In this document: in pieces, positions 25,316-34,806 of the stretch
Numbering within the stretch: the first letter of the stretch is position 1
Layout: each line of letters opens with the position of its first letter
Origin: Geomonas sp. Red32
GTDB lineage: Bacteria > Desulfobacterota > Desulfuromonadia > Geobacterales > Geobacteraceae
Assembly: GCF_023652955.1 (NCBI RefSeq)
Contig: NZ_JAKLOY010000009.1
Location: 144,469 to 208,468 of the forward strand
Length of the DNA: 64,000 nucleotides
Direction of reading: 5' to 3'
The notes under the pieces: model-generated
Databases searched by the model: none
The model's input: only the letters and a program-made list of their open reading frames with translations
What the model was told of the DNA's origin: nothing
Made by a program: the position numbers and the translations under genes

Positions 25316-26917
25316 GTGATCGATCGAGACGGTTTGCTGGGGAGATTATCGGGGGAGGTCTTCGACCTCGTGGTGGCCGGCGGCGGGGCTACCGGTTGCG
25401 GCGTCGCTCTCGACGCCGCTTCTCGCGGCCTGAAGGTTGCCCTGGTCGAAAAGGGGGACTTCGGCTCGGGAACCAGCGGGAGGAGCTCCAAGCTCCTTCA
25501 CGGCGGGGTCAGGTACTTGGAACGGGCGGTGCTTCACCTGGACCGGGACGATTTCAAGCTGGTACGGGAGGCATTGGCGGAAAGGTCGATCCTGCTCCGC
25601 CTCGCTCCCCACCTCTGCCGCCGGATCCCGTTGGTGGTCCCCATCTACCAAAGTCTGCAGCTGGTCTATGTCCGGGCCGGCTTGATCCTGTACGACACGC
25701 TGGCCGGCGCCCACGGGATCGGCGTCAGCAGGACCCTTGACCCCGACGAGGTGCTCCGGTATTTCCCCTTGCTGCGGCGCGAGGGGCTCAAGGGGGGAGT
25801 GCTCTACTACGACGGGCAGTTCGACGACGCCCGCATGAATCTTGCCCTGGCCTTGACCGCGATACAGCAGGGGGCCGTGGCGGCCAACTACGTCGAGGCG
25901 GTGGCGGTTCTTCATGAGGACGGGCGGGTGGCGGGCCTTCGCCTGAGGGATCGCTGGTCCGGGCGCGAGTGGGACGTGCGGGCCCGCTGCGTGGTCAACG
26001 CCTGCGGCCCTGGCGTCGACCTTCTCCGACGGCTCGACCAGCCGGACGCGGCGCCGCTTCTTACCCCCAGCGCCGGCAGCCATCTCGTCTTCCCGGGAGT
26101 CCTGACTCCCGAGGGGGCCGGCATCACCATCCCCAAAACCCCGGACGGCAGGGTCCTCTTCGTCCTTCCCTGGCATGGCGGCACCCTGGTGGGCACCACC
26201 GACCACCCGGCCGCGGCGGGAGAGCCTCCCGCAGTCGATCGTGGCGACGTCCGCTACCTCCTCGAGCAGGTTACCCGCTACTTCCAGCTCGATCGTGACT
26301 CCGCCCGCGTCCTCTCCTCCTGGGCCGGCATCCGGCCCCTCGTGGGAGATTCCACCGCCGTGAACACCGCGAGCCTCCACCGCGACCACCTGATCGACCG
26401 TTCCCCGTCCGGTCTCGTCACCATCACCGGAGGGAAATGGACCACCTACCGGAAGATGGCGCAGGATACCGTCGACGTTGCCGTCCGCGACGCCAGCCTC
26501 CCCGCAGCGGGCAAGTGCCGGACCGACAGTATTCAATTGCAGGGGGGGGAAGGATACCGGGATGATGCCTGGACGTCGTTGATGGTGGCTCATGGCCTTA
26601 CCGGGGAGTGCGCCCGGCATTTCAACGGCAGTTACGGCAGCCGTGCCGGGGCGGCCGCCGCCTATTGCCAGGGGCGGTTGGCGGAGCCCCTCGTTGCCGG
26701 TCATCCCTTTGTGAAGGGGGAGGTCGTCTATGCAGTGAAGGAGGAAATGGCGCTGACCTGCCTGGACTTCCTGGAGCGCAGGAGCGGTCTTCTCCTGATG
26801 GATGTCGCCGCCGCCCGGGAAGCCGCCGGAACCGTGGCCGGTTTGATGGCCGCCGAGCTTGGCTGGGACGAGTCCCGCATGGCCGAAGAGCGGCAATCCG
26901 TTCTCGACTGGAAATAG
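25316..26917 (+). CDS. glpD: Glycerol-3-phosphate dehydrogenase
   Basis: A 533-residue FAD enzyme oxidising glycerol-3-phosphate to dihydroxyacetone phosphate and passing electrons to the quinone pool. The N-terminus DLVVAGGGATGCGVALDAASRG is the FAD Rossmann motif; SSKLLHGGVRYLE is the family signature; GRVLFVLPWHGGTLVGTTD and the late ITGGKWTTYR are typical of GlpA/GlpD. A C-terminal helical domain follows. Start GTG 25316 is preferred because GGAGG lies 6-7 bases upstream; a GTG at 25295 lacks this. It stands alone, convergent with the permease. Confidence 0.93.
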   Translation: MIDRDGLLGRLSGEVFDLVVAGGGATGCGVALDAASRGLKVALVEKGDFGSGTSGRSSKLLHGGVRYLERAVLHLDRDDFKLVREALAERSILLRLAPHLCRRIPLVVPIYQSLQLVYVRAGLILYDTLAGAHGIGVSRTLDPDEVLRYFPLLRREGLKGGVLYYDGQFDDARMNLALALTAIQQGAVAANYVEAVAVLHEDGRVAGLRLRDRWSGREWDVRARCVVNACGPGVDLLRRLDQPDAAPLLTPSAGSHLVFPGVLTPEGAGITIPKTPDGRVLFVLPWHGGTLVGTTDHPAAAGEPPAVDRGDVRYLLEQVTRYFQLDRDSARVLSSWAGIRPLVGDSTAVNTASLHRDHLIDRSPSGLVTITGGKWTTYRKMAQDTVDVAVRDASLPAAGKCRTDSIQLQGGEGYRDDAWTSLMVAHGLTGECARHFNGSYGSRAGAAAAYCQGRLAEPLVAGHPFVKGEVVYAVKEEMALTCLDFLERRSGLLLMDVAAAREAAGTVAGLMAAELGWDESRMAEERQSVLDWK

Positions 26918-26960
26918 GTACGGTTCCCTGGAGGCCGGACCCTCCCTCGCGGCCGCCTCG

Positions 26961-28496
26961 CTACTCTCTCGTTTCCTTCATTTTGTGCAGCACCAGGAAG
27001 GTCGCTGCCATTGCCGCGTACCCCGCCGCCAGGTGCCAGACGATGGCCGAGGGAGGGGCCAGGGGCGAAAAGAGCGCGCCTGAGGGAAGGGGAGAGTGCA
27101 TGATGCCGAACAGCGTGAAGATCGCACAGATGGCGAGGAATATCGACGCCTTGGCTGGCCGGTGATCGAGCACGTAGGCAAATGCCGCCCCCCACAGAAG
27201 GGAGGTCACGATGAAGCCGTTGCCGAGTATGGTGGTGGCGGTGACGGTAGCCTTGAGGTCGCCGGTGAGATCGGCCGCGCTCTTTCCGACGCCGGCCAAA
27301 AGCTGGCCGAACTCGATGGAAACCAGGCAGGCAATGACCGGAATGAAGGAGATCGCCAGGGCACGGTAGTGCTCCTTGCCGGTCGCTTCGAAGGCCTGCG
27401 AGGTGATCTCGATACCGATGAAGATGAGGATCGGCGCCACCGCCGCCTCGGGCAGGAGCGCCACGAAGAAGGAGAGATAGCCGAAGACTGCACCGAGCCC
27501 GATGAAGAGACCGGTGGCGATGGTGTACCCGGAGCGCCCTCCCATCTCCTTGTAGGCGGGATGGCCGATGTAGGGGCAGGACTGGATCACCCCGCCGCAC
27601 ATCCCCGCCACCAGGGTGGCAAACCCTTCCACCAAGAGGATATCCCGCGTGTTGTAATCGTCCCCCGCCACCGCCGCGCTCTCGGTGACATCGACGCCCC
27701 CTACCACGGTGGCCAACGCGAACGGGATGGCCAGCGGCAGGTAGCCGAGCGCCCGCCCGAGGCCCGGTAAGAACTCCAGAGAAGGAAGCGGCAGATGCAG
27801 GGCCAGTGACGGCGGCGTCAGGGCAGGGTGGAGCCCGTCGGGGAGAAGACCGATGGCGCCTAGGACGTAGTAGGCGACGGTGCCGCAGAGGATCCCCGCC
27901 AAGGCTCCCGGGAGGCGCAGAGGCAGCCGGAAGCGGGCCAATAGCGAGATGAAGACGATCCCCAGCGAGAGGAAGCCGACCACCGGCGAGGCGAACAGCT
28001 TCAGAAAAGGAAGGTAGGCGATCAAAAGAAGCGCGACCGCGGCGATGCTCCCGAGGAGCCCCGCGCGGGGGATGGCCCGGCGGATGGCGGGGCCGCAGAA
28101 GGAAACCGCGATCTTGAAGATCCCCATCAGAACGATGGTGGCCATCCCGACCTGCCACGTGAGGTAGGGATCCTTGGTCGCGAGGTAGCAGGGGCCGATG
28201 ACGCCGAAGGTCATTCCGAAGGTGGACGGGGTATCGAGCCCCAGCGGCATCGCAGTGACGTCGGTGCGGCCGCTCTTTTTGGCCAGTCTCCAGGCCATCC
28301 AGGAGTAGAGGAGATCTCCCACCAGGACCCCTACGGCGGAACCGGGAAGCATCCGGGAAAGCACCAGCTCCTGGGGGAATTTGAAGGCGCCGGTCAGGAT
28401 GGCGGCCACGATGACGAGGTTGGTGACGTTGTCGAGCATGAGGCCGAAGAAGGCGTTGACGTCGCCAACGCCAAAAAGGCTTGATCTTTTCTTCAT
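26961..28496 (-). CDS. NCS2-type (xanthine/uracil-like) permease
   Basis: A 511-residue polytopic membrane protein with about 12-14 helices. The early NVTNLVIVAAILTGAF and TDVTAMPLGLDTPSTFGM and the central VVGGVDVTESAAVAGDDYNTR fit the NCS2/AzgA-like nucleobase permease fold, where the TESAA region lies in the substrate site. The substrate cannot be named; some relatives are annotated only as putative permeases. It starts at 28496, in tandem with nothing, divergent from the cupin gene. Confidence 0.7.
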   Translation of the reverse strand: MKKRSSLFGVGDVNAFFGLMLDNVTNLVIVAAILTGAFKFPQELVLSRMLPGSAVGVLVGDLLYSWMAWRLAKKSGRTDVTAMPLGLDTPSTFGMTFGVIGPCYLATKDPYLTWQVGMATIVLMGIFKIAVSFCGPAIRRAIPRAGLLGSIAAVALLLIAYLPFLKLFASPVVGFLSLGIVFISLLARFRLPLRLPGALAGILCGTVAYYVLGAIGLLPDGLHPALTPPSLALHLPLPSLEFLPGLGRALGYLPLAIPFALATVVGGVDVTESAAVAGDDYNTRDILLVEGFATLVAGMCGGVIQSCPYIGHPAYKEMGGRSGYTIATGLFIGLGAVFGYLSFFVALLPEAAVAPILIFIGIEITSQAFEATGKEHYRALAISFIPVIACLVSIEFGQLLAGVGKSAADLTGDLKATVTATTILGNGFIVTSLLWGAAFAYVLDHRPAKASIFLAICAIFTLFGIMHSPLPSGALFSPLAPPSAIVWHLAAGYAAMAATFLVLHKMKETRE

Positions 28497-28596
28497 TGTG
28501 GGCTCCTATCAACAGCCGCCCAAAAGTGCCACACCCCGGGCCGGCTTTGCAACAGTTTCCTCCGTCGCCTTCCTTAAGGAACGCGCGGACCCAGGT

Positions 28597-28620
28597 TCCC
28601 TCCCCTTCTAAGGGGAGGGA
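28597..28620. repeat. Palindrome TCCCTCCCCTT/AAGGGGAGGGA
   Basis: An 11-bp perfect inverted repeat with a 2-base centre, followed by CAGGGTGAGGA. It is the clearest copy of the dispersed family seen also at 642, 8709 and 48114. It lies between the divergent permease and cupin genes. Confidence 0.65.
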
Positions 28621-28669
28621 CAGGGTGAGGATGGAGTGGAGATCCATTAAAAGAGAGAGGAGATCCGTG

Positions 28670-29002
28670 ATGTTTGAGCAGCAGACGAGTGATGGTTACA
28701 GCAGGCCGGTGGAAGGGATCGAGCAGAAAACGCTGGTGTACGGAGACCAAACCCTGATGGTGGAGTTCGTGCTGCGGGAAGGTGCGCAACTTCCCCTCCA
28801 TTGCCATCCCCACGAGCAGATCGGGTACCTGGTCAAGGGCGAGATCCGCCTGACCATCGGTGACGAAATCCACCACGTACGTCCCGGCGACAGTTGGTGC
28901 ATCCCCGGGGGCGTTCGCCACGGCGCCGAAATCGTCCGGGACTCCCTGGCTGTCGAGGTGTTCTCGCCGGTGAGGGAGGATTACCTGCCGCCGGCACCCT
29001 AG
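28670..29002 (+). CDS. Cupin-domain protein
   Basis: A 110-residue single-domain cupin. Motif 1 is visible as LPLHCHPHEQIGYLVKGEI (metal His, His, Glu) and motif 2 as RPGDSWCIPGGVRHGA (final His). The fold is a small beta barrel that usually binds one metal ion. The substrate is unknown; many are sugar- or small-molecule-binding, or dioxygenases. Start ATG 28670 has GGAGA upstream. An intrinsic terminator follows directly. Confidence 0.85.
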   Translation: MFEQQTSDGYSRPVEGIEQKTLVYGDQTLMVEFVLREGAQLPLHCHPHEQIGYLVKGEIRLTIGDEIHHVRPGDSWCIPGGVRHGAEIVRDSLAVEVFSPVREDYLPPAP

Positions 29003-29036
29003 TCCTTCACCGCTCCAACCGGAAGTACCAAAATGA

Positions 29037-29075
29037 AACGCCCGCCTGACATTTTTGATGAGGCGGGCGTTCTCT
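29037..29075 (+). terminator. Intrinsic terminator after the cupin gene
   Basis: AACGCCCGCCT (29037-29047) pairs with AGGCGGGCGTT (29061-29071), 34 bases after the cupin stop. The T-tract is short (TTCTCT), so strength is moderate. Confidence 0.75.
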
Positions 29076-29126
29076 ATCTGATTTCACCATCGTGGAAGCT
29101 CACTCCGATGGCTGGTGCGGTTTCCG

Positions 29127-29264
29127 TTACGGGTTGGGCGGGGTGTAGTACGGCTTCTTCCCGGTTCCCTTGCAGATTATGCAGGGGACGATGATCTGGT
29201 CGTAGCCGTTTTGACGGAATGCCGCACGAATTTTGCCTTCGCCTTTGCATTTCGGGCAGACCAT
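29127..29264 (-). CDS. 45-residue zinc-finger protein (DnaJ-type CxxCxGxG)
   Basis: A very short gene on the minus strand encoding 45 residues that start MVCPKCKGEGKI and later contain CIICKGTGKK. Two CxxCxGxG modules are the same as half of the DnaJ zinc-finger domain, enough to bind one zinc ion. AAGGAG lies 7 bases before the ATG at 29264, and the stop is TAA. Such stand-alone mini zinc fingers are found as small hypothetical proteins; a partner or chaperone role is only inferred. It is easily missed by length cut-offs. Confidence 0.85.
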   Translation of the reverse strand: MVCPKCKGEGKIRAAFRQNGYDQIIVPCIICKGTGKKPYYTPPNP

Positions 29265-29472
29265 AACGTTCTCCTTTTGAAGTCCCGTTTGTCGTTGGCT
29301 CTATCTCGATCTTACTAAAACCCGCCGAAAGTATCCATGACGCAATTCAGGAGAATCAATAGGTTAGCCGCGTCTTAAGCAGGAGGGGGCCAGCCGCCGG
29401 GCCTTTACGGGAGGCTCCGCTTGTGGTGTCCTTGAGTGTCTCATGGTGGGGAGGGGGAATGCGGTTCCAACG
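29265..29472. other. Intergenic region
   Basis: No gene supported between the mini zinc-finger gene and the terminator at 29473. The first 70 bases should hold the zinc-finger promoter (minus strand). Confidence 0.4.
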
Positions 29473-29503
29473 AAAAAAAGCCTCGAGTAGAGGCCCTTTT
29501 TTC
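29473..29503 (-). terminator. Intrinsic terminator
   Basis: GCCTC (29480-29484) pairs with GAGGC (29490-29494), flanked by AAAAAAA on the left and TTTTTT on the right, so it can act both ways. It lies about 105 bases beyond the stop of the CoiA-like zinc gene on the minus strand. Confidence 0.75.
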
Positions 29504-29607
29504 GAAGAATCGGTGACTTGCCTGCCTTCGCAATGGAGATGCCTCTTCTGTGGTTCTTCTGAGAAAGAGGACCATCGATCCAGCATGCCGTTCGGCGGGG
29601 GGGGAGG

Positions 29608-29838
29608 TCAGTACTCCAGCGGCGGGTCGGTAAAATAGCATTCGGGATTGTCGATGAGGTGGACGAAGTGCGCGATGTGTTTGTCACCGGCCGTCCGGGG
29701 GCGAACCCGTTTGCCGCACTTAACACATTCGAAACGAAGCGAATCCCGGTGTTCGGGTTGGGCGGCTTCCCTGATCGCCAGCGCCTTCTCGACGTCGATG
29801 ACGTGCCCGAAAAACTTACACTGTAATGCAAGAGCCAT
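29608..29838 (-). CDS. Small zinc-ribbon protein, CoiA-N-terminus-like
   Basis: A 76-residue protein from ATG 29838 (AAAGGAA upstream; a longer frame begins 15 codons earlier without one). Residues about 33-60 read FECVKCGKRVRPRT...HIAHFVHL. The CxxCG knuckle plus the downstream His-Phe-x-His resembles the zinc-binding N-terminus of competence protein CoiA and related nuclease-associated domains. The nuclease part is absent. Function unknown. Confidence 0.6.
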   Translation of the reverse strand: MALALQCKFFGHVIDVEKALAIREAAQPEHRDSLRFECVKCGKRVRPRTAGDKHIAHFVHLIDNPECYFTDPPLEY

Positions 29839-29949
29839 GAGCGCATTCCTTTTACATCCGGAGATGGTTATATCTCGAAACATAACAGTATTCTATAATC
29901 GTTGTCAACGATGAAGGAAATTTACCGGTCGAAAAGGGCGCTCCAAACG

Positions 29950-29983
29950 AAAAGCCCCCGGCTTCTGCATGCCGGGGGCTTTC
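29950..29983 (-). terminator. Intrinsic terminator of nrdJ
   Basis: AAAGCCCCCGGC (29951-29962) pairs with GCCGGGGGCTTT (29971-29982), 34 bases beyond the nrdJ stop on the minus strand. Confidence 0.88.
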
Positions 29984-30016
29984 GCGTTTCAGGTGTTAAG
30001 GCGCTGTTTTATTGCA

Positions 30017-32248
30017 CTATGCGCACTCGGAGTAGCCGCAGACGCGGCAGACTGCGCAGCCGCCTTCGTGCTCCACGACGCCGCCGCACTCGGGGCAGGC
30101 GCCCTTCTCAAAGGTCGGGGCCTCGACCACTTCGGCATGGCCGGTGATGGCGAGGTGTGCCTGGATGGCCTTCGCCACGGCGTCCGAGCAGGAGAGCACC
30201 TTGTTGTCGCCGAAGCCAGACGGCGAGTGGCAGGAGATGCCGAGGAGCTGCTTGACCACCGACCTCGCCTGCACGCCGCTTCTCCACGCCAGGGAGACCA
30301 TGCGGCCGATTGCTTCGCACTGGGAAGCGGCGCAACCGCCGGCCTTGCCCATGGTGGTGAAGACTTCGAAGAGCCCGGAGGCGTCCTCGTTGATGGTGAT
30401 GTACAGCGGGCCGCAGCCGGTCTGCATCTGGTAGGTCCACCCCTTGAGGGCCTTGGGGCGCTCCCGCTTGACGGCACGCTTCTCCTCGACGGTCGGCGCC
30501 GCTGCCTTGGGCTCTTCCTTCTTGCCGGTGGAAAGGACCTGCTCGTCGCGCGAGCCGTCCCGGTAGATGGTGACCCCTTTGCAGTTGGTCTCATAGGCCA
30601 GGCGGTACACCTGCTCGACATCCTCCATGGTAGCGGTGTTCGGGAAGTTGACCGTCTTGCTGACCGCGTTGTCGGTGTAACGCTGGAAGGCGGCCTGCAT
30701 GGCGATGTGCTCTTCCGGAGTGATATCGTGGGCGGTGACGAATATCTCCCTGATCCCTTCCGGGATCTCGGGGATGTCCTGCACGGTGCCGTGCTCGGCG
30801 ATCCGCTGCATCAGCTCTTCGCTGTAGAATCCTTCGGCCTTGGCCATCCTCTCGAACAGCGGGTTGACCTCGACGAGGATGTTCTTGTCCATCACCTGGC
30901 GCACGAAGGAGACCGCGAAGAGCGGCTCGACGCCGGAGGAGGCGTTGGCGATGATGGAGATGGTGCCGGTCGGGGCGATGGTGGTCACCGTGGCGTTGCG
31001 GATCGTCTCGGCGCCGGGACGGTCGTAGATGGACCCCTTGAAGTTGGGGAAGGGCCCCCTGACTTTGGACAGGGCACGGGAGGCGGCCTTGGCCTCGTCG
31101 TCGATGAACTTCATCACCTCTTCGCCCAGCTTGACCGCATCGTCGGAGGCGTAGGAGATGCCGAGCATGATCAGCATGTCGGCCCAGCCCATCACCCCGA
31201 GGCCGATCTTGCGGTTGGAGCGGGTCATCTCGTCGATCTGGGGGAGCGGGTAGTTGTTCACCTCGATGACGTTGTCCAGGAAGTGGACGGCCAGGTGGAC
31301 CACCTCTTTCAGGCGCTCCCAGTTGACCCGGCCATGGCTCACCATCTTGCCGAGGTTGATCGAGCCCAGGTTGCAGGACTCGTAGGGAAGCAGCGGCTGC
31401 TCGCCGCAGGGGTTGGTCGACTCGATCTCGCCGATGTGCGGGGTCGGGTTGTCCTTGTTGAGGCGGTCGAGGAAGATGATCCCCGGCTCGCCGTTCTCCC
31501 AGGCCTGCTTGACGATGCGGTTGAAGACCTTGCGGGCGTTGAGCTTGCCGACCGGCTTCTTGTCGCGCGGGTTGATGATCTCGTAATCGGTGTCGGCGTC
31601 CACCGCCTTCATGAAGGCTTCGGTGATGCCGACCGAGATGTTGAAGTTATTGAGGAGGCGCTGGTCGGCCTTGCACATGATGAAATCCATGATGTCCGGA
31701 TGGTCGACGCGCAGGATGGCCATGTTGGCCCCGCGACGGGTCCCCCCCTGCTTGATGGTCTCGGTGGCGACATCGAAGACCTTCATGAACGAGAGCGGGC
31801 CGCTGGAGATACCGGTGGTGGACATGACGACGTCGTTGGCCGGGCGGAGCCTGGAGAACGAGAAGCCGGTGCCGCCGCCCGACTTGTGGATCAGGGCGGT
31901 ATGCTTGACCGATTCGAAGATCTCTTCCATGGAGTCGCCCACCGGAAGCACGAAGCAGGCGGAAAGCTGGCCGAGCTCGCGGCCGGCGTTCATGAGGGTC
32001 GGGGAGTTGGGGAGGAACTCGAAGCGGGTCATGAAGTCGTAGAACTTTTCCGAAAGCGCGGCGACGTCGGCTTTGGGCTCGAACTTGGCGTCGGCTTGGG
32101 CGATGGTGGCCGCCACCCTGCGGAACATGTCCGCCGGGGTCTCTAAGGGCTTGCCCGTGGTATCCCTTTTGAGGTAGCGCTTCTCGAGCACCGTCTGCGC
32201 GTTTTTAGAAAGTCCGGCAATGACTCCTTTTTCGACCGCTTTTTTCAT
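30017..32248 (-). CDS. nrdJ: B12-dependent (class II) ribonucleotide reductase
   Basis: A 743-residue adenosylcobalamin-dependent reductase that makes deoxynucleotides from ribonucleotides with or without oxygen. Visible: an N-terminal ATP-cone-like start, FLPNSPTLMNAGRELGQLSACFVLP (active-site Cys region), TRRGANMAIL, the signature NPCGEQPLLPYESCNLGS (catalytic radical Cys and acidic residues), and the C-terminal zinc-ribbon-like tail CPECGG...CRVCGYSEC, which holds redox-active/metal Cys. ATG 32248 has GGAG and AAGGAG upstream. It is followed by a strong terminator. A dyad in the leader is not a convincing NrdR box. Confidence 0.95.
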   Translation of the reverse strand: MKKAVEKGVIAGLSKNAQTVLEKRYLKRDTTGKPLETPADMFRRVAATIAQADAKFEPKADVAALSEKFYDFMTRFEFLPNSPTLMNAGRELGQLSACFVLPVGDSMEEIFESVKHTALIHKSGGGTGFSFSRLRPANDVVMSTTGISSGPLSFMKVFDVATETIKQGGTRRGANMAILRVDHPDIMDFIMCKADQRLLNNFNISVGITEAFMKAVDADTDYEIINPRDKKPVGKLNARKVFNRIVKQAWENGEPGIIFLDRLNKDNPTPHIGEIESTNPCGEQPLLPYESCNLGSINLGKMVSHGRVNWERLKEVVHLAVHFLDNVIEVNNYPLPQIDEMTRSNRKIGLGVMGWADMLIMLGISYASDDAVKLGEEVMKFIDDEAKAASRALSKVRGPFPNFKGSIYDRPGAETIRNATVTTIAPTGTISIIANASSGVEPLFAVSFVRQVMDKNILVEVNPLFERMAKAEGFYSEELMQRIAEHGTVQDIPEIPEGIREIFVTAHDITPEEHIAMQAAFQRYTDNAVSKTVNFPNTATMEDVEQVYRLAYETNCKGVTIYRDGSRDEQVLSTGKKEEPKAAAPTVEEKRAVKRERPKALKGWTYQMQTGCGPLYITINEDASGLFEVFTTMGKAGGCAASQCEAIGRMVSLAWRSGVQARSVVKQLLGISCHSPSGFGDNKVLSCSDAVAKAIQAHLAITGHAEVVEAPTFEKGACPECGGVVEHEGGCAVCRVCGYSECA

Positions 32249-32477
32249 AACGCTCCGTTCTCCTTGTGGAAAAAGATTCCAGGGTGATATTTGGCTGGCA
32301 CCACCCACCACATTTAGTGGGCGCGGTGATATAAACCACAAGATCTATGGCGAAGTCAAGCCCATTTAAATTAAAATTTCTGGCCTGGGAAAAAGGTCCG
32401 TAGCGTCTCGGGTTAGCTTTACAACGGCTCTCCCGGTGTGCTATTAATGACGGGCTAATCTTGTAGGGACCACGTGC

Positions 32478-33545
32478 ATGAAGGAGTGCGGGGGGGCTAT
32501 GGCGGACAATCTTGAGAGCCAGGTGAAGGGATTGCAGGACCTTGTCGAGGTCTCCAGGGCGGTGGTTTCCACCCTGGATCTGGACACGGTGCTGCAGGCG
32601 ATCCTGACTTCCGCCATGACCCTGGCCGAGACCCCTGCCGGGAGCATCGCCCTTTATCACAGCCCTGCGAGGAAGCTCACCCTGCGTGCCCATGCCGGCT
32701 TGAGCGCCGACTTCGTGAAGAAGGAGTCGTGGGAGGTCGTCCCGGGAGGGGTGACCGAGCGGGCCTTGGCCACCGCCGAGGCGGTGGTGGTGGAAGATAC
32801 CGAGGGGACACCTTCCTTTGCCGACCCGGTACTGCTCGGCGAGGGGATCCGGTCGCTGCTCTGTTTCCCCCTGATCTTCCAGGGAGGCGGTCTGGGAGTC
32901 CTCTACCTTGACGACTTCGTTCCGCGCCGCTTCGAGCAGCAGAAGCTGAACCTTCTCGCCATCCTCGCTTCGTTTGCTGCCATGGCCATCAACAACGCCT
33001 CGCTGCACAAGCGGACCAAGCTTTTGGCGATCACCGATCCGCTGACCGGGCTTCACAACGACCGCTACTTCAAGCATTTCTTCCGGCAGGAGATGGCGCG
33101 GGCCCGGCGCTACCACAAGCCGTTCTCGATCATCATCCTCGACGTGGACGACTTCAAGGCCTACAACGACAGCTTCGGGCACGCGACGGGAGACGAGCTC
33201 TTGAGCCACCTCGGCGGGGTGATCCTCCAGACGGTGCGGGGGGTGGACGTCGCCTTCCGCTTCGGGGGCGAGGAATTCATCGTGCTCCTCCCCGAGACCA
33301 GGCTCGCCAACGCCATCCTGGCCGCCGAGCGCCTGCGGGAGGGAATCGAGCGTGTGACCGCCAAGAACCTGGTGGGAACCGCCACCCGGGGCGTTACCGT
33401 GAGCGTCGGGGTGGCGAGTTATCCCGACAACGGCGACAGCATGGACGAACTCTTCAATATCGCCGACTGCCTGGTTTACCGTGCCAAGTGCTGCGGCAAG
33501 AACAAAGTCTATCATCAGGAAAGCCTGCTCAATCCGACCCCATGA
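32478..33545 (+). CDS. GAF-GGDEF diguanylate cyclase
   Basis: A 355-residue soluble cyclase. GAF about 20-175 (LDLDTVLQAILTSAM to AAMAINNASL); GGDEF about 185-345 with TDPLTGLHNDRYF, DVDDFKAYND and the active site FRFGGEEFIVLLP. The specificity position in GHATGDEL is Asp, as in c-di-GMP synthases and unlike the Ser of hybrid-promiscuous cGAMP enzymes. The allosteric RxxD site is not obvious. ATG 32478 is used; ATG 32499 is an alternative. Its stop overlaps the next gene start (ATGA), so it is coupled to the beta-helix protein. Confidence 0.92.
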   Translation: MKECGGAMADNLESQVKGLQDLVEVSRAVVSTLDLDTVLQAILTSAMTLAETPAGSIALYHSPARKLTLRAHAGLSADFVKKESWEVVPGGVTERALATAEAVVVEDTEGTPSFADPVLLGEGIRSLLCFPLIFQGGGLGVLYLDDFVPRRFEQQKLNLLAILASFAAMAINNASLHKRTKLLAITDPLTGLHNDRYFKHFFRQEMARARRYHKPFSIIILDVDDFKAYNDSFGHATGDELLSHLGGVILQTVRGVDVAFRFGGEEFIVLLPETRLANAILAAERLREGIERVTAKNLVGTATRGVTVSVGVASYPDNGDSMDELFNIADCLVYRAKCCGKNKVYHQESLLNPTP

Positions 33546-34696
33546 AAGCTATCTCCCGTAATTCCATACGTGCGGCCCTTTCGCTGCTGGCCGTCCTGCA
33601 GCTCGTGTCCGTCTGGCCGGCGTTGGCCGCGGCCGATCATTCCGCGCCCACCCCGGTTTCCGCTGTGGCCCCCGCACCTGCACCCCGTCCGCTGGCCTCC
33701 TTCGACGCCACCCTTTTCTACCGTGACCGCCTCCTCACCGAGGACACCGTCTGGCGGGGCCAGGTGCTGGTGGAGGGGGTGGTGACCGTAGGCCCCCAGG
33801 CGACCCTTACCGTGGAACCGGGAACCCTGGTCCGCTTCCGGCGTGGCTCGGGGCAGCCTCCGGCCCTGATGATCCAGGGGCGGCTCGTGATCCTGGGAAG
33901 CCGGGAGGAGCTGGTCCGGTTCACCTCCGGGTTCGAGACCCCGGAGGCGGGAGACTGGCAGGGGGTGCTGCTGCTGGGGACCGAGAAGAAGAACCAGCTG
34001 GAGAACTGCCTGATCGAGGGGGCCCAGACTGGGCTCGAGGTGGCTTTCTCCAACGTCACTTTGCGTAACGTCGCTGCCGGGCACTCCTCCACCGGGATGA
34101 GGTTCCAGGAGGCGGTGGTGCTGATGGAGGGTGGGGGCGCGAGCGGCTGCGACACCGGGCTCCTCTTCTCCGAAAGCGAATCCACCATGCGCGGTGCCAA
34201 GGTTTCCGGAAACCGCGTCGGGGTGAGCGGCAAGCGAAGCTCCCTGTATCTCAGTGAAGTTGTCGTCTCAGGCAACCGGGAGGCGGGCCTCTCCGCCGAT
34301 GGCTGTCGGCTGAGGTTTCTTGGAGGTACCCTGACCGGCAACGGAAGCGGGGCTACCCTTCTCGGTTGCGAGGGAGCCATTACCGGCGCCAGGCTGGTGC
34401 GTAACCGCGATTTCGGCCTCTCCCTGACCACCTCGCGGATGCGGATCAACGGGAACCTGGTGACCGGCAACGGGCAAAACGGCATCATGGTCTTCGACAG
34501 CTCACCCCTCGCCTGGGACAACGCCTTCTTCGAGAACGCGGGCTACGACGTCTACAACGCCGGCAACGAGGAATTCCGGGCCCCCGGCAACTGGTGGGGC
34601 ACCGGCACCCCCAAGATCTTCGACAACAACGGCAGGGGAAAGGTGATGAACACGCCCCTTCTGCCGGCCAGGCCCGAGTGGACCCTCGGGCAGTAA
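33542..34696 (+). CDS. Exported right-handed beta-helix protein
   Basis: A 384-residue protein with a signal peptide (hydrophobic residues 9-26, cleavage near PALAAA) and a proline-rich linker. From about residue 70 it has repeated short strands ending in G/N turns ([14 protein letters not shown], then many SGN, GNR and TGNG steps), typical of a parallel beta helix such as NosD/pectate-lyase-like folds. Its role may be polysaccharide binding or cleavage, or surface adhesion. It is translationally coupled to the GAF-GGDEF cyclase, hinting at c-di-GMP-linked surface functions. Confidence 0.75.
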   Translation: MKAISRNSIRAALSLLAVLQLVSVWPALAAADHSAPTPVSAVAPAPAPRPLASFDATLFYRDRLLTEDTVWRGQVLVEGVVTVGPQATLTVEPGTLVRFRRGSGQPPALMIQGRLVILGSREELVRFTSGFETPEAGDWQGVLLLGTEKKNQLENCLIEGAQTGLEVAFSNVTLRNVAAGHSSTGMRFQEAVVLMEGGGASGCDTGLLFSESESTMRGAKVSGNRVGVSGKRSSLYLSEVVVSGNREAGLSADGCRLRFLGGTLTGNGSGATLLGCEGAITGARLVRNRDFGLSLTTSRMRINGNLVTGNGQNGIMVFDSSPLAWDNAFFENAGYDVYNAGNEEFRAPGNWWGTGTPKIFDNNGRGKVMNTPLLPARPEWTLGQ

Positions 34697-34806
34697 TCCC
34701 TTCCCTCTTCCCCCGCAGCAGTGCCGGCTTCATCGTTACCACTACCGGGACGGCGGCCGCAACCTCGAGCGAGACCTTTACCAACAAAAACGCAATGGAG
34801 AAGTTG

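Noticed and set aside
32306..32350. CCAC-ATTTA-GTGG dyad and CCACAAGATCTATGG before nrdJ as NrdR boxes
   Set aside because: The arm spacing and core do not match the 16-bp NrdR consensus, and the second site is only partly symmetric.
32478..33545. A cGAMP-making (hybrid-promiscuous) GGDEF enzyme in the window
   Set aside because: All GGDEF domains here (4895, 19052, 32478) have Asp at the specificity position, not Ser; no cGAMP synthase is evident nearby.
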